A stretch of 64,000 nt of DNA from Bacteroides finegoldii DSM 17565 (GTDB lineage Bacteria > Bacteroidota > Bacteroidia > Bacteroidales > Bacteroidaceae): assembly GCF_000156195.1 (NCBI RefSeq), contig NZ_GG688321.1, forward strand, positions 100,174 to 164,173, given 5' to 3'. Both the position numbers and the translations under genes were made by a program. Each line of letters begins with the position of its first letter. Position 1 is the stretch's first letter. The notes under the pieces are model-generated. The model ran no database searches. It was not told the origin of the DNA and saw only the letters and a list, made by a program, of their open reading frames with translations. Of this stretch, positions 1 through 6,452 are shown one piece after another.

Positions 1-473
1 AAGACCCCGCCATGATAGACCGCCTCTACGAAGCCTCCGAACACGGTGTGCAGACAGACCTTATCATTCGCGGAATCTGCTGCCTCATCCCCGACCAGCC
101 GTACAGCCGCAACATCCGCATCACCCGCATCGTAGACAGCTTCCTGGAACACGCCCGCATCTGGTACTTCGGCAACGGCGGCAATCCCAAAGTCTTCATG
201 GGCTCACCCGACTGGATGCGCCGCAACCTCTACCGCCGCATCGAGGCCATCACCCCCGTCCTCGACCCCGACCTGCGCAACAGCCTGATCGAAATGCTTA
301 CCATCCAACTCGCCGACAACCAAAAAGCCTGCCGAGTAGACGCAAAGCTACAAAACATATTCAAAAAAAGAACGCCCGGAACCCCCGCCATCCGAGCGCA
401 ATACACACTATATAACCGGCTTTGTTCAAATAACACCCAGCAACCCAAAGACCAACCAGCCATGCCCCAATAA
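1..473 (+). CDS. ppk1: Polyphosphate kinase 1, C-terminal end (5' end outside window)
   Basis: Polyphosphate kinase makes polyphosphate from ATP at the membrane. The reading frame is open from base 3 (D-P-A-M-I-D-R-L-Y-E-A-S), so the gene enters from outside the window and the ATG at 12 is internal. The segment carries C-terminal PPK1 features: 'LIIRGICCL', 'RITRIVDSFLEHARIWYFGNGG' in outline, and 'SPDWMRRNLYRRIEAITPV'. The last 30 residues are low-complexity (N/Q/P-rich) beyond the conserved core. It sits 325 bp upstream of a phosphate transporter on the same strand, which fits a phosphate storage and uptake pair. Confidence 0.9.
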   Translation, partial: DPAMIDRLYEASEHGVQTDLIIRGICCLIPDQPYSRNIRITRIVDSFLEHARIWYFGNGGNPKVFMGSPDWMRRNLYRRIEAITPVLDPDLRNSLIEMLTIQLADNQKACRVDAKLQNIFKKRTPGTPAIRAQYTLYNRLCSNNTQQPKDQPAMPQ

Positions 474-539
474 CCGCCACCCCCAAAGACCAACCAGTCA
501 TCTCCCCCAATAACCGCTCCCATCCGCATGGTTTCCCCC

Positions 540-665
540 GGCCTACTTTTTTCTCCGTCAAGCGAGCTCCCGTAACGGAGCGTAAAGAAGGGCAGACTGT
601 TTGAGCGAAGCGAGTTTCTGCCCTTCAGCGGAGTGCAGGAAGCGAGTAGGAGAAAAAAGTAAGCC
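540..665. repeat. Structured intergenic element with a 17-bp closing stem
   Basis: 540-556 is complementary to 649-665 at 16 of 17 positions, with a nested 9-bp perfect stem (588-596 with 617-625) and several AGCGAG/GGAGCG motifs between. It lies between ppk and pit, is non-coding, and could act as a processed or stabilising RNA structure. I recall similar arrays in Bacteroides intergenic regions but cannot name the family. Confidence 0.6.
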
Positions 666-680
666 TTGAATTTTTCTTTG

Positions 681-714
681 CTTCTTTCTTTTGTTGCAAG
701 ACAAAAGAAAGAAG
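681..714. terminator. Perfect 13-bp hairpin upstream of pit
   Basis: CTTCTTTCTTTTG (681-693) and CAAAAGAAAGAAG (702-714) form a perfect stem with an 8-nt loop. There is no clear U-run, so it may be a bidirectional terminator, an mRNA structure, or the end of the repeat element starting at 540. Confidence 0.45.
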
Positions 715-798
715 ATTGTAACACAAATGTAACATCTATGACATTTCCCTGCAACGTCAAATTCCGTCCTTTGCCGCCGAAATTACATACATACATTT

Positions 799-3042
799 AT
801 GGAGACAATTTACTTATGCATTATCATTTTTCTGTTCGTCCTCGCCGTGTTCGACCTCATCGTCGGCGTGAGCAATGACGCGGTCAACTTCCTGAACTCC
901 GCGGTAGGCGCCAAAGCCGCATCGTTCAAGACCATCCTGTTCATAGCCGGTGTCGGCATTTTCATCGGCGCCTCCCTGTCCAACGGGATGATGGACATAG
1001 CCCGTCACGGCATCTACCAGCCCGAGCACTTCTACTTTGCCGAAATCATGTGCATCCTGCTTGCCGTCATGCTGACCGACGTAGTGCTTCTCGACGTATT
1101 CAACTCAATGGGCATGCCCACCTCCACCACCGTTTCACTAGTCTTCGAGCTACTTGGAGGAACCTTCGCCCTCGCGCTCATCAAAGTGCACAACAGCGAC
1201 ACCCTCGCGCTGGGCGACCTCATCAACACCGACAAAGCCCTTTCCGTCATCATGGCAATCTTCGTATCCGTAGCCATCGCCTTCTTCTTCGGAATGCTTG
1301 TGCAGTGGATTGCCCGTGTGATATTCACCTTCAATTACACTAAAAAGATGAAGTACAGCATAGCCCTCTTCGGAGGCATCGCCGCCACCTCCATCATCTA
1401 CTTCATGCTCATCAAAGGGCTGAAAGACAGCTCCTTCATGACACCCGAAAACAAACACTGGATACAGGACAACACCCTGCTGCTCATCACCGTGTTCTTC
1501 GTATTCTTCACCCTGCTGATGCAAGTCCTCCACTGGCTGAAAGTCAACGTCTTCAAAGTAGTCGTGCTGATGGGAACCTTCGCCCTCGCCCTCGCTTTCG
1601 CCGGCAACGACCTCGTCAACTTCATCGGTGTTCCCCTCGCCGGTTTCTCCTCCTTCATAGACTACACCGCCAACGGATCGGGCAACCCGGACAACTTCCT
1701 GATGACCTCCCTGCTAGGACCCGCCAAAACTCCGTGGTACTTCCTGATCGGAGCCGGAGCAATCATGGTCTACGCACTCTGCACCTCCAAAAAGGCGCAC
1801 GCCGTTATCAAGACCTCCGTCGACCTCTCCCGCCAAGACGAAGGCGAAGAAACCTTCGGAAGCACCCCGATAGCCCGTACAATCGTCCGTTTCAGCATGG
1901 CGCTCGCCAACGGAATCTCACGAATCACTCCGAACAGCACCAAGAAATGGCTCGACACCCGCTTCCGCAAAGACGAAGCCATCATAGCCGACGGCGCAGC
2001 GTTCGACCTTGTCCGCGCCTCCGTCAACCTCGTGCTGGCAGGCCTGCTCATCGCTTTGGGAACATCACTGAAACTTCCCCTTTCCACCACCTACGTCACC
2101 TTCATGGTAGCTATGGGAACCTCACTGGCCGACCGTGCCTGGGGACGTGACTCCGCCGTTTACCGCATCACAGGCGTACTGAGCGTCATCGGCGGCTGGT
2201 TCATCACCGCCGGAGCCGCCTTCACCTTCTGCTTCTTCGTCGCCCTCGTACTTCACTACGGAGGAAACATTTCCATCATCGTCCTCATCGGCATCGCCGT
2301 GTTCATCCTGATACGCAGCCAAGTGATGTACAAGAAACGCAAAGCGAAAGAGCAAGGCAACGAGACCCTGAAACAACTGATGCAGACCACCGACAGCGAA
2401 GAAGCTCTGCAACTGATGCGCAAGCACACCCGCGAAGAGCTCGGCAAGGTGTTGGAATACGCGGAAACGAATTTCGAGCTCACCGTCACCTCCTTCCTCC
2501 ACGAGAACCTGCGGGGATTGCGTCGCGCGATGGGCTCCACCAAATTCGAGAAGCAGCTCGTCAAGCAGATGAAGCGTACCGGAACCGTCGCTATGTGCCG
2601 TCTCGACAACAACACCGTGCTCGAAAAAGGGCTTTACTACTACCAGGGCAACGACTTCGCCAGCGAACTGGTGTACAGCATTTCACGTCTCTGCGAACCG
2701 TGCCTGGAGCACATCGACAACAACTTCAACCCATTGGACGCTATCCAAAAAGGCGAATTCAGCGACGCGGCCGAAGACATCACTTACCTGATCCAGCAAT
2801 GTCGCAGAAAACTGGAAAACAACGATTACAATAACATGGAAGAAGAAATCCGCCGTGCCAACGACCTTAACGGACAACTCTCGCTGCTGAAACGCAAGGA
2901 ACTGCAGCGCATCCAAAGCCAGTCGGGAAGTATCCGCGTCAGCATGGTATACCTGACGATGGTTCAGGAAGCCCAAAACGTGGTGACTTACACCATCAAT
3001 CTAATGAAAGTAAGCCGTAAGTTCCAGATCGAGACCGACTGA
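799..3042 (+). CDS. pit: PiT-family inorganic phosphate transporter with PhoU-like C-terminal domain
   Basis: Predicted inner-membrane phosphate permease of 747 residues. The duplicated PiT signature is visible as 'GVSNDAVNFLNSAVG' (about residues 23-37) and 'FAGNDLVNFIGVPLAG' (about 267-282), within about ten hydrophobic segments up to about residue 510. Residues from about 520 to the end are charged and helical with no membrane segments and resemble a PhoU-type regulatory domain, making it longer than simple PiT proteins. The ATG at 799 begins directly with a hydrophobic helix. The prophage's left inverted repeat starts only about 15 bp past the stop codon, so the native 3' region of this gene is probably displaced to the far side of the prophage. 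Confidence 0.92.
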   Translation: METIYLCIIIFLFVLAVFDLIVGVSNDAVNFLNSAVGAKAASFKTILFIAGVGIFIGASLSNGMMDIARHGIYQPEHFYFAEIMCILLAVMLTDVVLLDVFNSMGMPTSTTVSLVFELLGGTFALALIKVHNSDTLALGDLINTDKALSVIMAIFVSVAIAFFFGMLVQWIARVIFTFNYTKKMKYSIALFGGIAATSIIYFMLIKGLKDSSFMTPENKHWIQDNTLLLITVFFVFFTLLMQVLHWLKVNVFKVVVLMGTFALALAFAGNDLVNFIGVPLAGFSSFIDYTANGSGNPDNFLMTSLLGPAKTPWYFLIGAGAIMVYALCTSKKAHAVIKTSVDLSRQDEGEETFGSTPIARTIVRFSMALANGISRITPNSTKKWLDTRFRKDEAIIADGAAFDLVRASVNLVLAGLLIALGTSLKLPLSTTYVTFMVAMGTSLADRAWGRDSAVYRITGVLSVIGGWFITAGAAFTFCFFVALVLHYGGNISIIVLIGIAVFILIRSQVMYKKRKAKEQGNETLKQLMQTTDSEEALQLMRKHTREELGKVLEYAETNFELTVTSFLHENLRGLRRAMGSTKFEKQLVKQMKRTGTVAMCRLDNNTVLEKGLYYYQGNDFASELVYSISRLCEPCLEHIDNNFNPLDAIQKGEFSDAAEDITYLIQQCRRKLENNDYNNMEEEIRRANDLNGQLSLLKRKELQRIQSQSGSIRVSMVYLTMVQEAQNVVTYTINLMKVSRKFQIETD

Positions 3043-3058
3043 TCTGATTTCCCCACAA

Positions 3059-3085
3059 AAAAATCCCCCCTTACCATTCCTTAAT
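3059..3085 (+). repeat. Left terminal inverted repeat of prophage
   Basis: Begins with AAAAATCCCCCC then TTACCATTCCTTAAT. It matches the reverse complement of 45930-45956 with two single-base gaps and two mismatches. It lies directly after the pit stop codon, as expected for a transposable phage end. Confidence 0.7.
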
Positions 3086-3107
3086 ATCACAACGGTATGG
3101 GGCATAG

Positions 3108-3214
3108 AACGAAGCGGTTTTTTCAATGGTCGGGAAAAATGGGCGAAAGGTTTTGAAAACCAAAGGGTTTAGGCATGATCGGGAAAATGGGCTGAATATT
3201 TCGAAGCGGTTTTT
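3108..3214 (+). promoter_or_regulatory. Putative left-end transposase binding boxes
   Basis: Two boxes with the core CGAAGCGGTT occur at 3110-3119 and 3202-3211. A second direct repeat, TCGGGAAAA(A)TGGGC, lies at 3130 and 3179. The right end has two related boxes in inverted orientation (45846-45857 and 45879-45890). Multiple end-proximal boxes resemble the multi-site ends bound by MuA. Assignment is by pattern only. Confidence 0.5.
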
Positions 3215-3331
3215 CTCTTTACATGGCTTACATCTGCTTTACGTTTGAGGGGCTTTTCTTCGGATATTCGGGGGATTGCTTTACATCGGGCTTGCAGATG
3301 GGGCTAAAACGGCCTGGAAGGGTTTTATTTT

Positions 3332-3408
3332 CGGCTGTGTGGCCGTTTTATGGCTGGGTTGATGGATTTTGTTATATGATGGTGTGAACGGCTGTGTGGC
3401 CGTTTTTT
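3332..3408 (+). repeat. Duplicated terminator-like hairpin
   Basis: An 18-bp sequence (CGGCTGTGTGGCCGTTTT) occurs at 3332-3349 and again at 3389-3406. Each copy folds as a short CGGC/GCCG hairpin followed by a T-run, longer in the second copy. Together they may block read-through from host DNA into the prophage. The rest of 3086-3489 shows no coding sequence. Confidence 0.5.
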
Positions 3409-3462
3409 GTGCCTATTTTTAAAGATGTTGCCTTAAAATTCTTCTAAATAAGTATTATTTGG

Positions 3463-3470
3463 TATATTTG
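3463..3470 (+). promoter_or_regulatory. Bacteroides -7 promoter element
   Basis: TATATTTG matches TAnnTTTG and lies 20 bp before the start codon at 3490. Only the 80-residue gene is downstream before a terminator, so this is a monocistronic unit. Confidence 0.65.
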
Positions 3471-3489
3471 CAGCATAATAGAAACGAAT

Positions 3490-3732
3490 ATGGCAAAAGT
3501 GATTCATGTGCATTTGCTGCATAAAATAGACGGGACGAAGCAGAAAGATTGGTATTTCAGCAGTATATCGGCTGTTTATACGGTTCTGACGGCAGATCAG
3601 GTGGGGGCAACCAAGAATTACCTGCTTCATGCCGGGCTGTCTGGTAACGGCACAATATGCACGAAAAAGGCTATAATTAAGCAATCTACGCTCATCTCGG
3701 GTGGTAGTAAGGGAATGGTTAGAACGATATAA
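3490..3732 (+). CDS. Small conserved protein of unknown function (left-end moron)
   Basis: 80 residues, soluble, mixed basic composition (starts MAKVIHVHLLHKIDGTKQKD). The segment 'TADQVGATKNYLLHAG' may form a short helix-turn-helix, but I see no diagnostic motif. I recall related small genes as a multicopy Bacteroides family, without a known function. It has its own TAnnTTTG promoter and an intrinsic terminator at 3782, and lies between the prophage left end and the repressor. That arrangement suggests expression in the lysogen, independent of the lytic programme. Confidence 0.7.
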   Translation: MAKVIHVHLLHKIDGTKQKDWYFSSISAVYTVLTADQVGATKNYLLHAGLSGNGTICTKKAIIKQSTLISGGSKGMVRTI

Positions 3733-3781
3733 TAGCGCCGTTAGAAAGGCTTGTAGGCGTTATTTCTTTGAATGCTGATTG

Positions 3782-3805
3782 GGGAGCTTATGGCTCCCTT
3801 TTTTT
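3782..3805 (+). terminator. Intrinsic terminator of the 80-residue gene
   Basis: GGGAGC (3782-3787), a 5-nt loop and GCTCCC (3793-3798) are followed immediately by seven T residues. Confidence 0.8.
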
Positions 3806-3833
3806 ATGCCCCTACGGTTGGTTTTATTTGGTT

Positions 3834-3903
3834 AGGGGTTACTATTGGGGTTACTGTTAGGGGTTACTACTTCTTTAAGTTAGGGGTTACTTTAGGGGTT
3901 ACT
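3834..3903 (+). repeat. Five AGGGGTTACT direct repeats
   Basis: The 10-mer AGGGGTTACT lies at 3834, 3859, 3882 and 3894, with a 9-base copy (GGGGTTACT) at 3847. Start-to-start spacing is irregular (13, 12, 23, 12). It is downstream of a terminator and upstream of the repressor's 3' end. Any short frame through it is repeat-driven (LGVT units) and unlikely to be a protein. Confidence 0.7.
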
Positions 3904-3957
3904 TTTTCAGTTCTCAGAGGGTACGCCCGAAATAGGAAACTATGTTATAAATGAAAG

Positions 3958-4002
3958 CAAGTGCCGTTTTTCTCTGTTTTCAGAGAGGAAAAACGACACT
4001 TG
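3958..4002. terminator. Long imperfect hairpin, possible bidirectional terminator
   Basis: 3958-3976 pairs with 3981-4002 apart from one mismatch and a small bulge. It lies between the left-end gene and the leftward repressor gene, so it could end repressor transcription. The remaining bases to 4140 are AT-rich with no feature I can support. Confidence 0.45.
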
Positions 4003-4140
4003 TTTGTGTGATATACCTTATTATAATAAAATAAATCCTTTGATTTACAGTGTATTTACGAGTTTGCTTCAGGTAAATTCCTTCAAAAGTGTGTGCGTGC
4101 GTCCTTTTTTAGCCTTCTGTAGGAGGCATGCGTGTACCAC

Positions 4141-4824
4141 TTAGAAGAACTTGCTGATGCTTCCAATGACTTCAAAGACATTCATGATGCGTGATTTGTC
4201 GAATTCCTGCTCATCGTAGTCCTCTGTATTAATGGGAATGAAGCGCAACTTGCTTGGATCCGGCGACCTGCGCAGGATTTTGATGGTACGGATGGTGTCC
4301 AATACCACTGCATAGATTTCTCCATACTGGATGTCGTTGAGTGTGCATTGTCGCAGGGCGATGATGTCGCCATGGTTTATTTTGGGCTCCATGGAGTGGC
4401 CGGTGACATTGCACCAGAGGCTGGCTTTTTCGAATCCCCTTATTACGATGTTGGTGGCGGGTATGTTTACCTGAGAGTTGAACACCTCATCGAATCCCCC
4501 AATAAAGTCCACATCGTAGTATGGTGTGCCGACAGATGGGTTCATGGATGTGGTAGGCATGAACGAAGGATTGGCTTCGTCTATTGTTTTAATGCCGTTC
4601 AAATCATCTTTCAACATGCTTCCTGCACCAGTAAGCAACCATCCTGTTGAATATCGGGGATAATTTTCAACTATTATACTAAGCCATTTGGCTTGAATGT
4701 CGGTCCCGTTATTGATTGCTCTTGAAAGCACGCCTTTACTTGCGCCAATAGTTCTTTCCATGGCGCCAATAGTTATCCCCTCATTGGAGGCTATTTCTTG
4801 TATTCTTGATAAAATATTGCCCAT
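4141..4824 (-). CDS. Prophage repressor, HTH plus S24/LexA-type protease domain
   Basis: 227 residues. The N-terminal part (about 1-60) has an HTH pattern ('GAMERTIGASKGVLSRAINNG'). The C-terminal half matches the self-cleaving S24 fold, with the nucleophile in 'TGHSMEP' (S144) and the general base in 'RTIKIL' (K182). This predicts a CI-like repressor inactivated by RecA-assisted autocleavage during DNA damage. It is transcribed away from the early operon. Its upstream region carries two identical 12-bp operator candidates and overlapping promoters. Unlike Mu's own repressor it is of the lambda/LexA type, so this phage should be SOS-inducible. Confidence 0.9.
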   Translation of the reverse strand: MGNILSRIQEIASNEGITIGAMERTIGASKGVLSRAINNGTDIQAKWLSIIVENYPRYSTGWLLTGAGSMLKDDLNGIKTIDEANPSFMPTTSMNPSVGTPYYDVDFIGGFDEVFNSQVNIPATNIVIRGFEKASLWCNVTGHSMEPKINHGDIIALRQCTLNDIQYGEIYAVVLDTIRTIKILRRSPDPSKLRFIPINTEDYDEQEFDKSRIMNVFEVIGSISKFF

Positions 4825-4826
4825 AA

Positions 4827-4869
4827 TTGAAAATTATCCCCGTTTTTATTTCGATGGTTGAAAATTATC
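4827..4869. promoter_or_regulatory. Repressor operator candidates (two direct repeats)
   Basis: TTGAAAATTATC occurs identically at 4827-4838 and 4858-4869, 31 bp apart (about three helical turns). The right copy abuts the early promoter -7 element and the left copy abuts the repressor start codon. Confidence 0.6.
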
Positions 4870-4871
4870 AC

Positions 4872-4879
4872 TATATTTG
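4872..4879 (+). promoter_or_regulatory. Early (lytic) promoter -7 element
   Basis: TATATTTG on the + strand directs transcription towards the early operon (first gene at 4958). It lies 2 bp from an operator candidate, so repressor binding would occlude it. Confidence 0.65.
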
Positions 4880-4907
4880 CAGCGTGTTTAAGATGTAAAC
4901 AGCGCGC

Positions 4908-4915
4908 CAAATATA
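4908..4915 (-). promoter_or_regulatory. Leftward promoter for the repressor
   Basis: CAAATATA on the + strand reads TATATTTG on the - strand. It would produce a leader of about 75 nt before the repressor ATG at 4824, and its transcript crosses the early promoter and both operator candidates. The two promoters therefore face each other. Confidence 0.5.
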
Positions 4916-4957
4916 CAAAAAAGGCGTGTGATTAGCGAATTTTAAGGATTAAAGAAA

Positions 4958-5173
4958 ATGAAAGCAAAAGTAATTATAGCTCAAGCAACAGCTGAGACCG
5001 CCGAAGCTCTTTACGGACTGGTCAAGAAGATGGTAGATACAACAGCAATCAAGGCTTATCCCAGTGTGGATTATCAGGCAGTTTTCTTTTCAGCTGATAG
5101 ATACGACTTAGACTTTGTAAAAAGAGTATTGGCGGATAAGTGCTTTTCTTTCAAAATTGAAGATGCAGAATAA
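4958..5173 (+). CDS. Small early protein, unknown function
   Basis: 71 residues beginning MKAKVIIAQATAETAEALYG, predicted alpha/beta and acidic at the end. It is the first gene of the early operon, about 75 bp after the predicted early start site. That is where Mu encodes Ner, but I see no HTH here. A purine-rich stretch (AAAGAAA) precedes the ATG. Function not recognised. Confidence 0.7.
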   Translation: MKAKVIIAQATAETAEALYGLVKKMVDTTAIKAYPSVDYQAVFFSADRYDLDFVKRVLADKCFSFKIEDAE

Positions 5174-5194
5174 TACAATAAAATAAGTGAGTTT

Positions 5195-5587
5195 ATGACA
5201 CAGCAAGAATTTATGGAACGGACGGGGATAACCCCTACAGCAGAGGATTTTGATTACATCCATGCGGTTTATCTGAACACTTCGATGAACAAGGATGAGT
5301 TCTGCAAAGATTTCAAGAAACATGGGGACAGCCGGATTATCCGCGATGTCCATGTACGGGTGCTGAACTATGAGATGAAATGTGAACGGCAAAAGGAAGT
5401 TATCGGCAACCTGACCGACTTCCTGATTGGAAAGGCGCATGCGTATGACGATACCGATTTCCGCAAAGAAGCGGTAGGGCTGGTCGGTGAGATGGAAGTG
5501 GTGAAACGGACCATTGAATTGGGGCTTCCGCTTTGGGATGAAGACAGGATGGTTGTCCTTTCGATGATAGAAGAACAAGGCAAATAG
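5195..5587 (+). CDS. Early phage protein, unknown function
   Basis: 130 residues, soluble and mostly helical with many charged residues. No motif recognised. It lies 21 bp after the preceding gene and shares its orientation, so it belongs to the same early transcript. Confidence 0.7.
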   Translation: MTQQEFMERTGITPTAEDFDYIHAVYLNTSMNKDEFCKDFKKHGDSRIIRDVHVRVLNYEMKCERQKEVIGNLTDFLIGKAHAYDDTDFRKEAVGLVGEMEVVKRTIELGLPLWDEDRMVVLSMIEEQGK

Positions 5588-5622
5588 ATTGCCGGATAAC
5601 TGGCAGCCCGGAAAGACGGGCA

Positions 5623-5705
5623 GGGGCGGCAGGCACGGCCGGAGAGTTGGTAAATCGAAATAAGAAAGCGTAGAAAGCCGTCGGGGTTCGATTCCCCGCG
5701 CCCCA
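5623..5705 (+). other. tRNA-like element (canonical T-arm, degenerate D and anticodon arms)
   Basis: 5682-5698 is a perfect tRNA T-arm: CGGGG stem, loop TTCGATT, CCCCG. It is followed by CGCCCC (5699-5704), which pairs with GGGGCG at 5623-5628 as an acceptor-like stem. 'GTTGGTAAA' at 5646 resembles a D-loop. No proper anticodon stem-loop forms and the 53-nt middle is too irregular for a functional tRNA. It lies in the 145-bp gap between two early genes and could be a decayed phage tRNA or a tRNA mimic. Confidence 0.4.
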
Positions 5706-5732
5706 CGATATAAACTTTTAAAATTTAGAGTT

Positions 5733-5999
5733 ATGGCAAAGAATTTCAATCCGAGAACAGCAGAGAGTCTGTTCAAACAGAAGTTGCGCACGATGATAGG
5801 CAGTACGGCACATACGCAGAATATTGCCGACCAGGCGATGGAGCTGGCTGGACAATTCATGACGGAGGATGAGATAAGCAACTCGGATGCCTACCGGGTG
5901 ATAGAGAATGTGAGCTGTGTGTGTGAGGAAGCGATGCAGGTGCTGGTCGAAGAACTGCAGAAAGGGACACGCCTTCATGAAATACTGACGGGTGATTAG
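5733..5999 (+). CDS. Early phage protein, unknown function
   Basis: 88 residues, helical. Preceded by an A/T-rich leader typical of Bacteroides starts. It begins 28 bp after the tRNA-like element. No recognised family. Confidence 0.65.
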   Translation: MAKNFNPRTAESLFKQKLRTMIGSTAHTQNIADQAMELAGQFMTEDEISNSDAYRVIENVSCVCEEAMQVLVEELQKGTRLHEILTGD

Positions 6000-6060
6000 G
6001 AAATAGCGGAAGCCGTTGAAAACCTTTGAACGAACGATAACGATTAAAAAGTATGACGAT

Positions 6061-6441
6061 ATGAGAAAGCAGATTTTGACAGATAACGAGACCAAGACCT
6101 TCTTGATGAAGACATTCGGATGCAGCCGTCAGGCTGTGTGGCAAGCACTGAATTTTGTCCGTGACAGCGATCAGGCGCGCCGGATACGCACTCTTGCCCT
6201 GAAGCGAGGCGGCAAACTGACTGACGGGAACTTCATCCCGAACTGCGAAACCACCTTCGAGGAGTGCGAGAAGACCATGACCTGCACTTTCGGTCCCCGT
6301 GTAAAACTCGTGGTCCACAGAAAGACCAATGATGTGGATGTGTACGTGGACGGAAAACGGACTGAAACCTACCAATGTGAATTTGTATCGGATTTCATGC
6401 AGCTGCAGCACGAGACCCAACAGATGGCATCTGCCTTATAA
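6061..6441 (+). CDS. Putative HTH DNA-binding early protein
   Basis: About 126 residues from the ATG at 6061; an in-frame TTG at 6016 would add 15 residues. The stretch 'FLMKTFGCSRQAVWQALNF' has the spacing of a helix-turn-helix, with GCSRQAVWQAL as turn and recognition helix. It is the last gene before the transposase. In Mu that interval holds early regulators, so a regulatory role is plausible but inferred. Confidence 0.6.
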   Translation: MRKQILTDNETKTFLMKTFGCSRQAVWQALNFVRDSDQARRIRTLALKRGGKLTDGNFIPNCETTFEECEKTMTCTFGPRVKLVVHRKTNDVDVYVDGKRTETYQCEFVSDFMQLQHETQQMASAL

Positions 6442-6452
6442 ATAGAAATGAA

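Noticed and set aside
230..796. 188-residue leftward frame over ppk and the intergenic repeat
   Set aside because: Antisense to ppk and to palindromic repeats; no start context, low-complexity Phe/Ser/Arg composition.
3772..3954. 60-residue frame with LGVT repeats
   Set aside because: It is the translation of the AGGGGTTACT repeats and starts within the terminator of the preceding gene.
5623..5705. Functional tRNA gene
   Set aside because: Only T-arm and acceptor-like stems form; no anticodon stem-loop, so recorded as tRNA-like instead.
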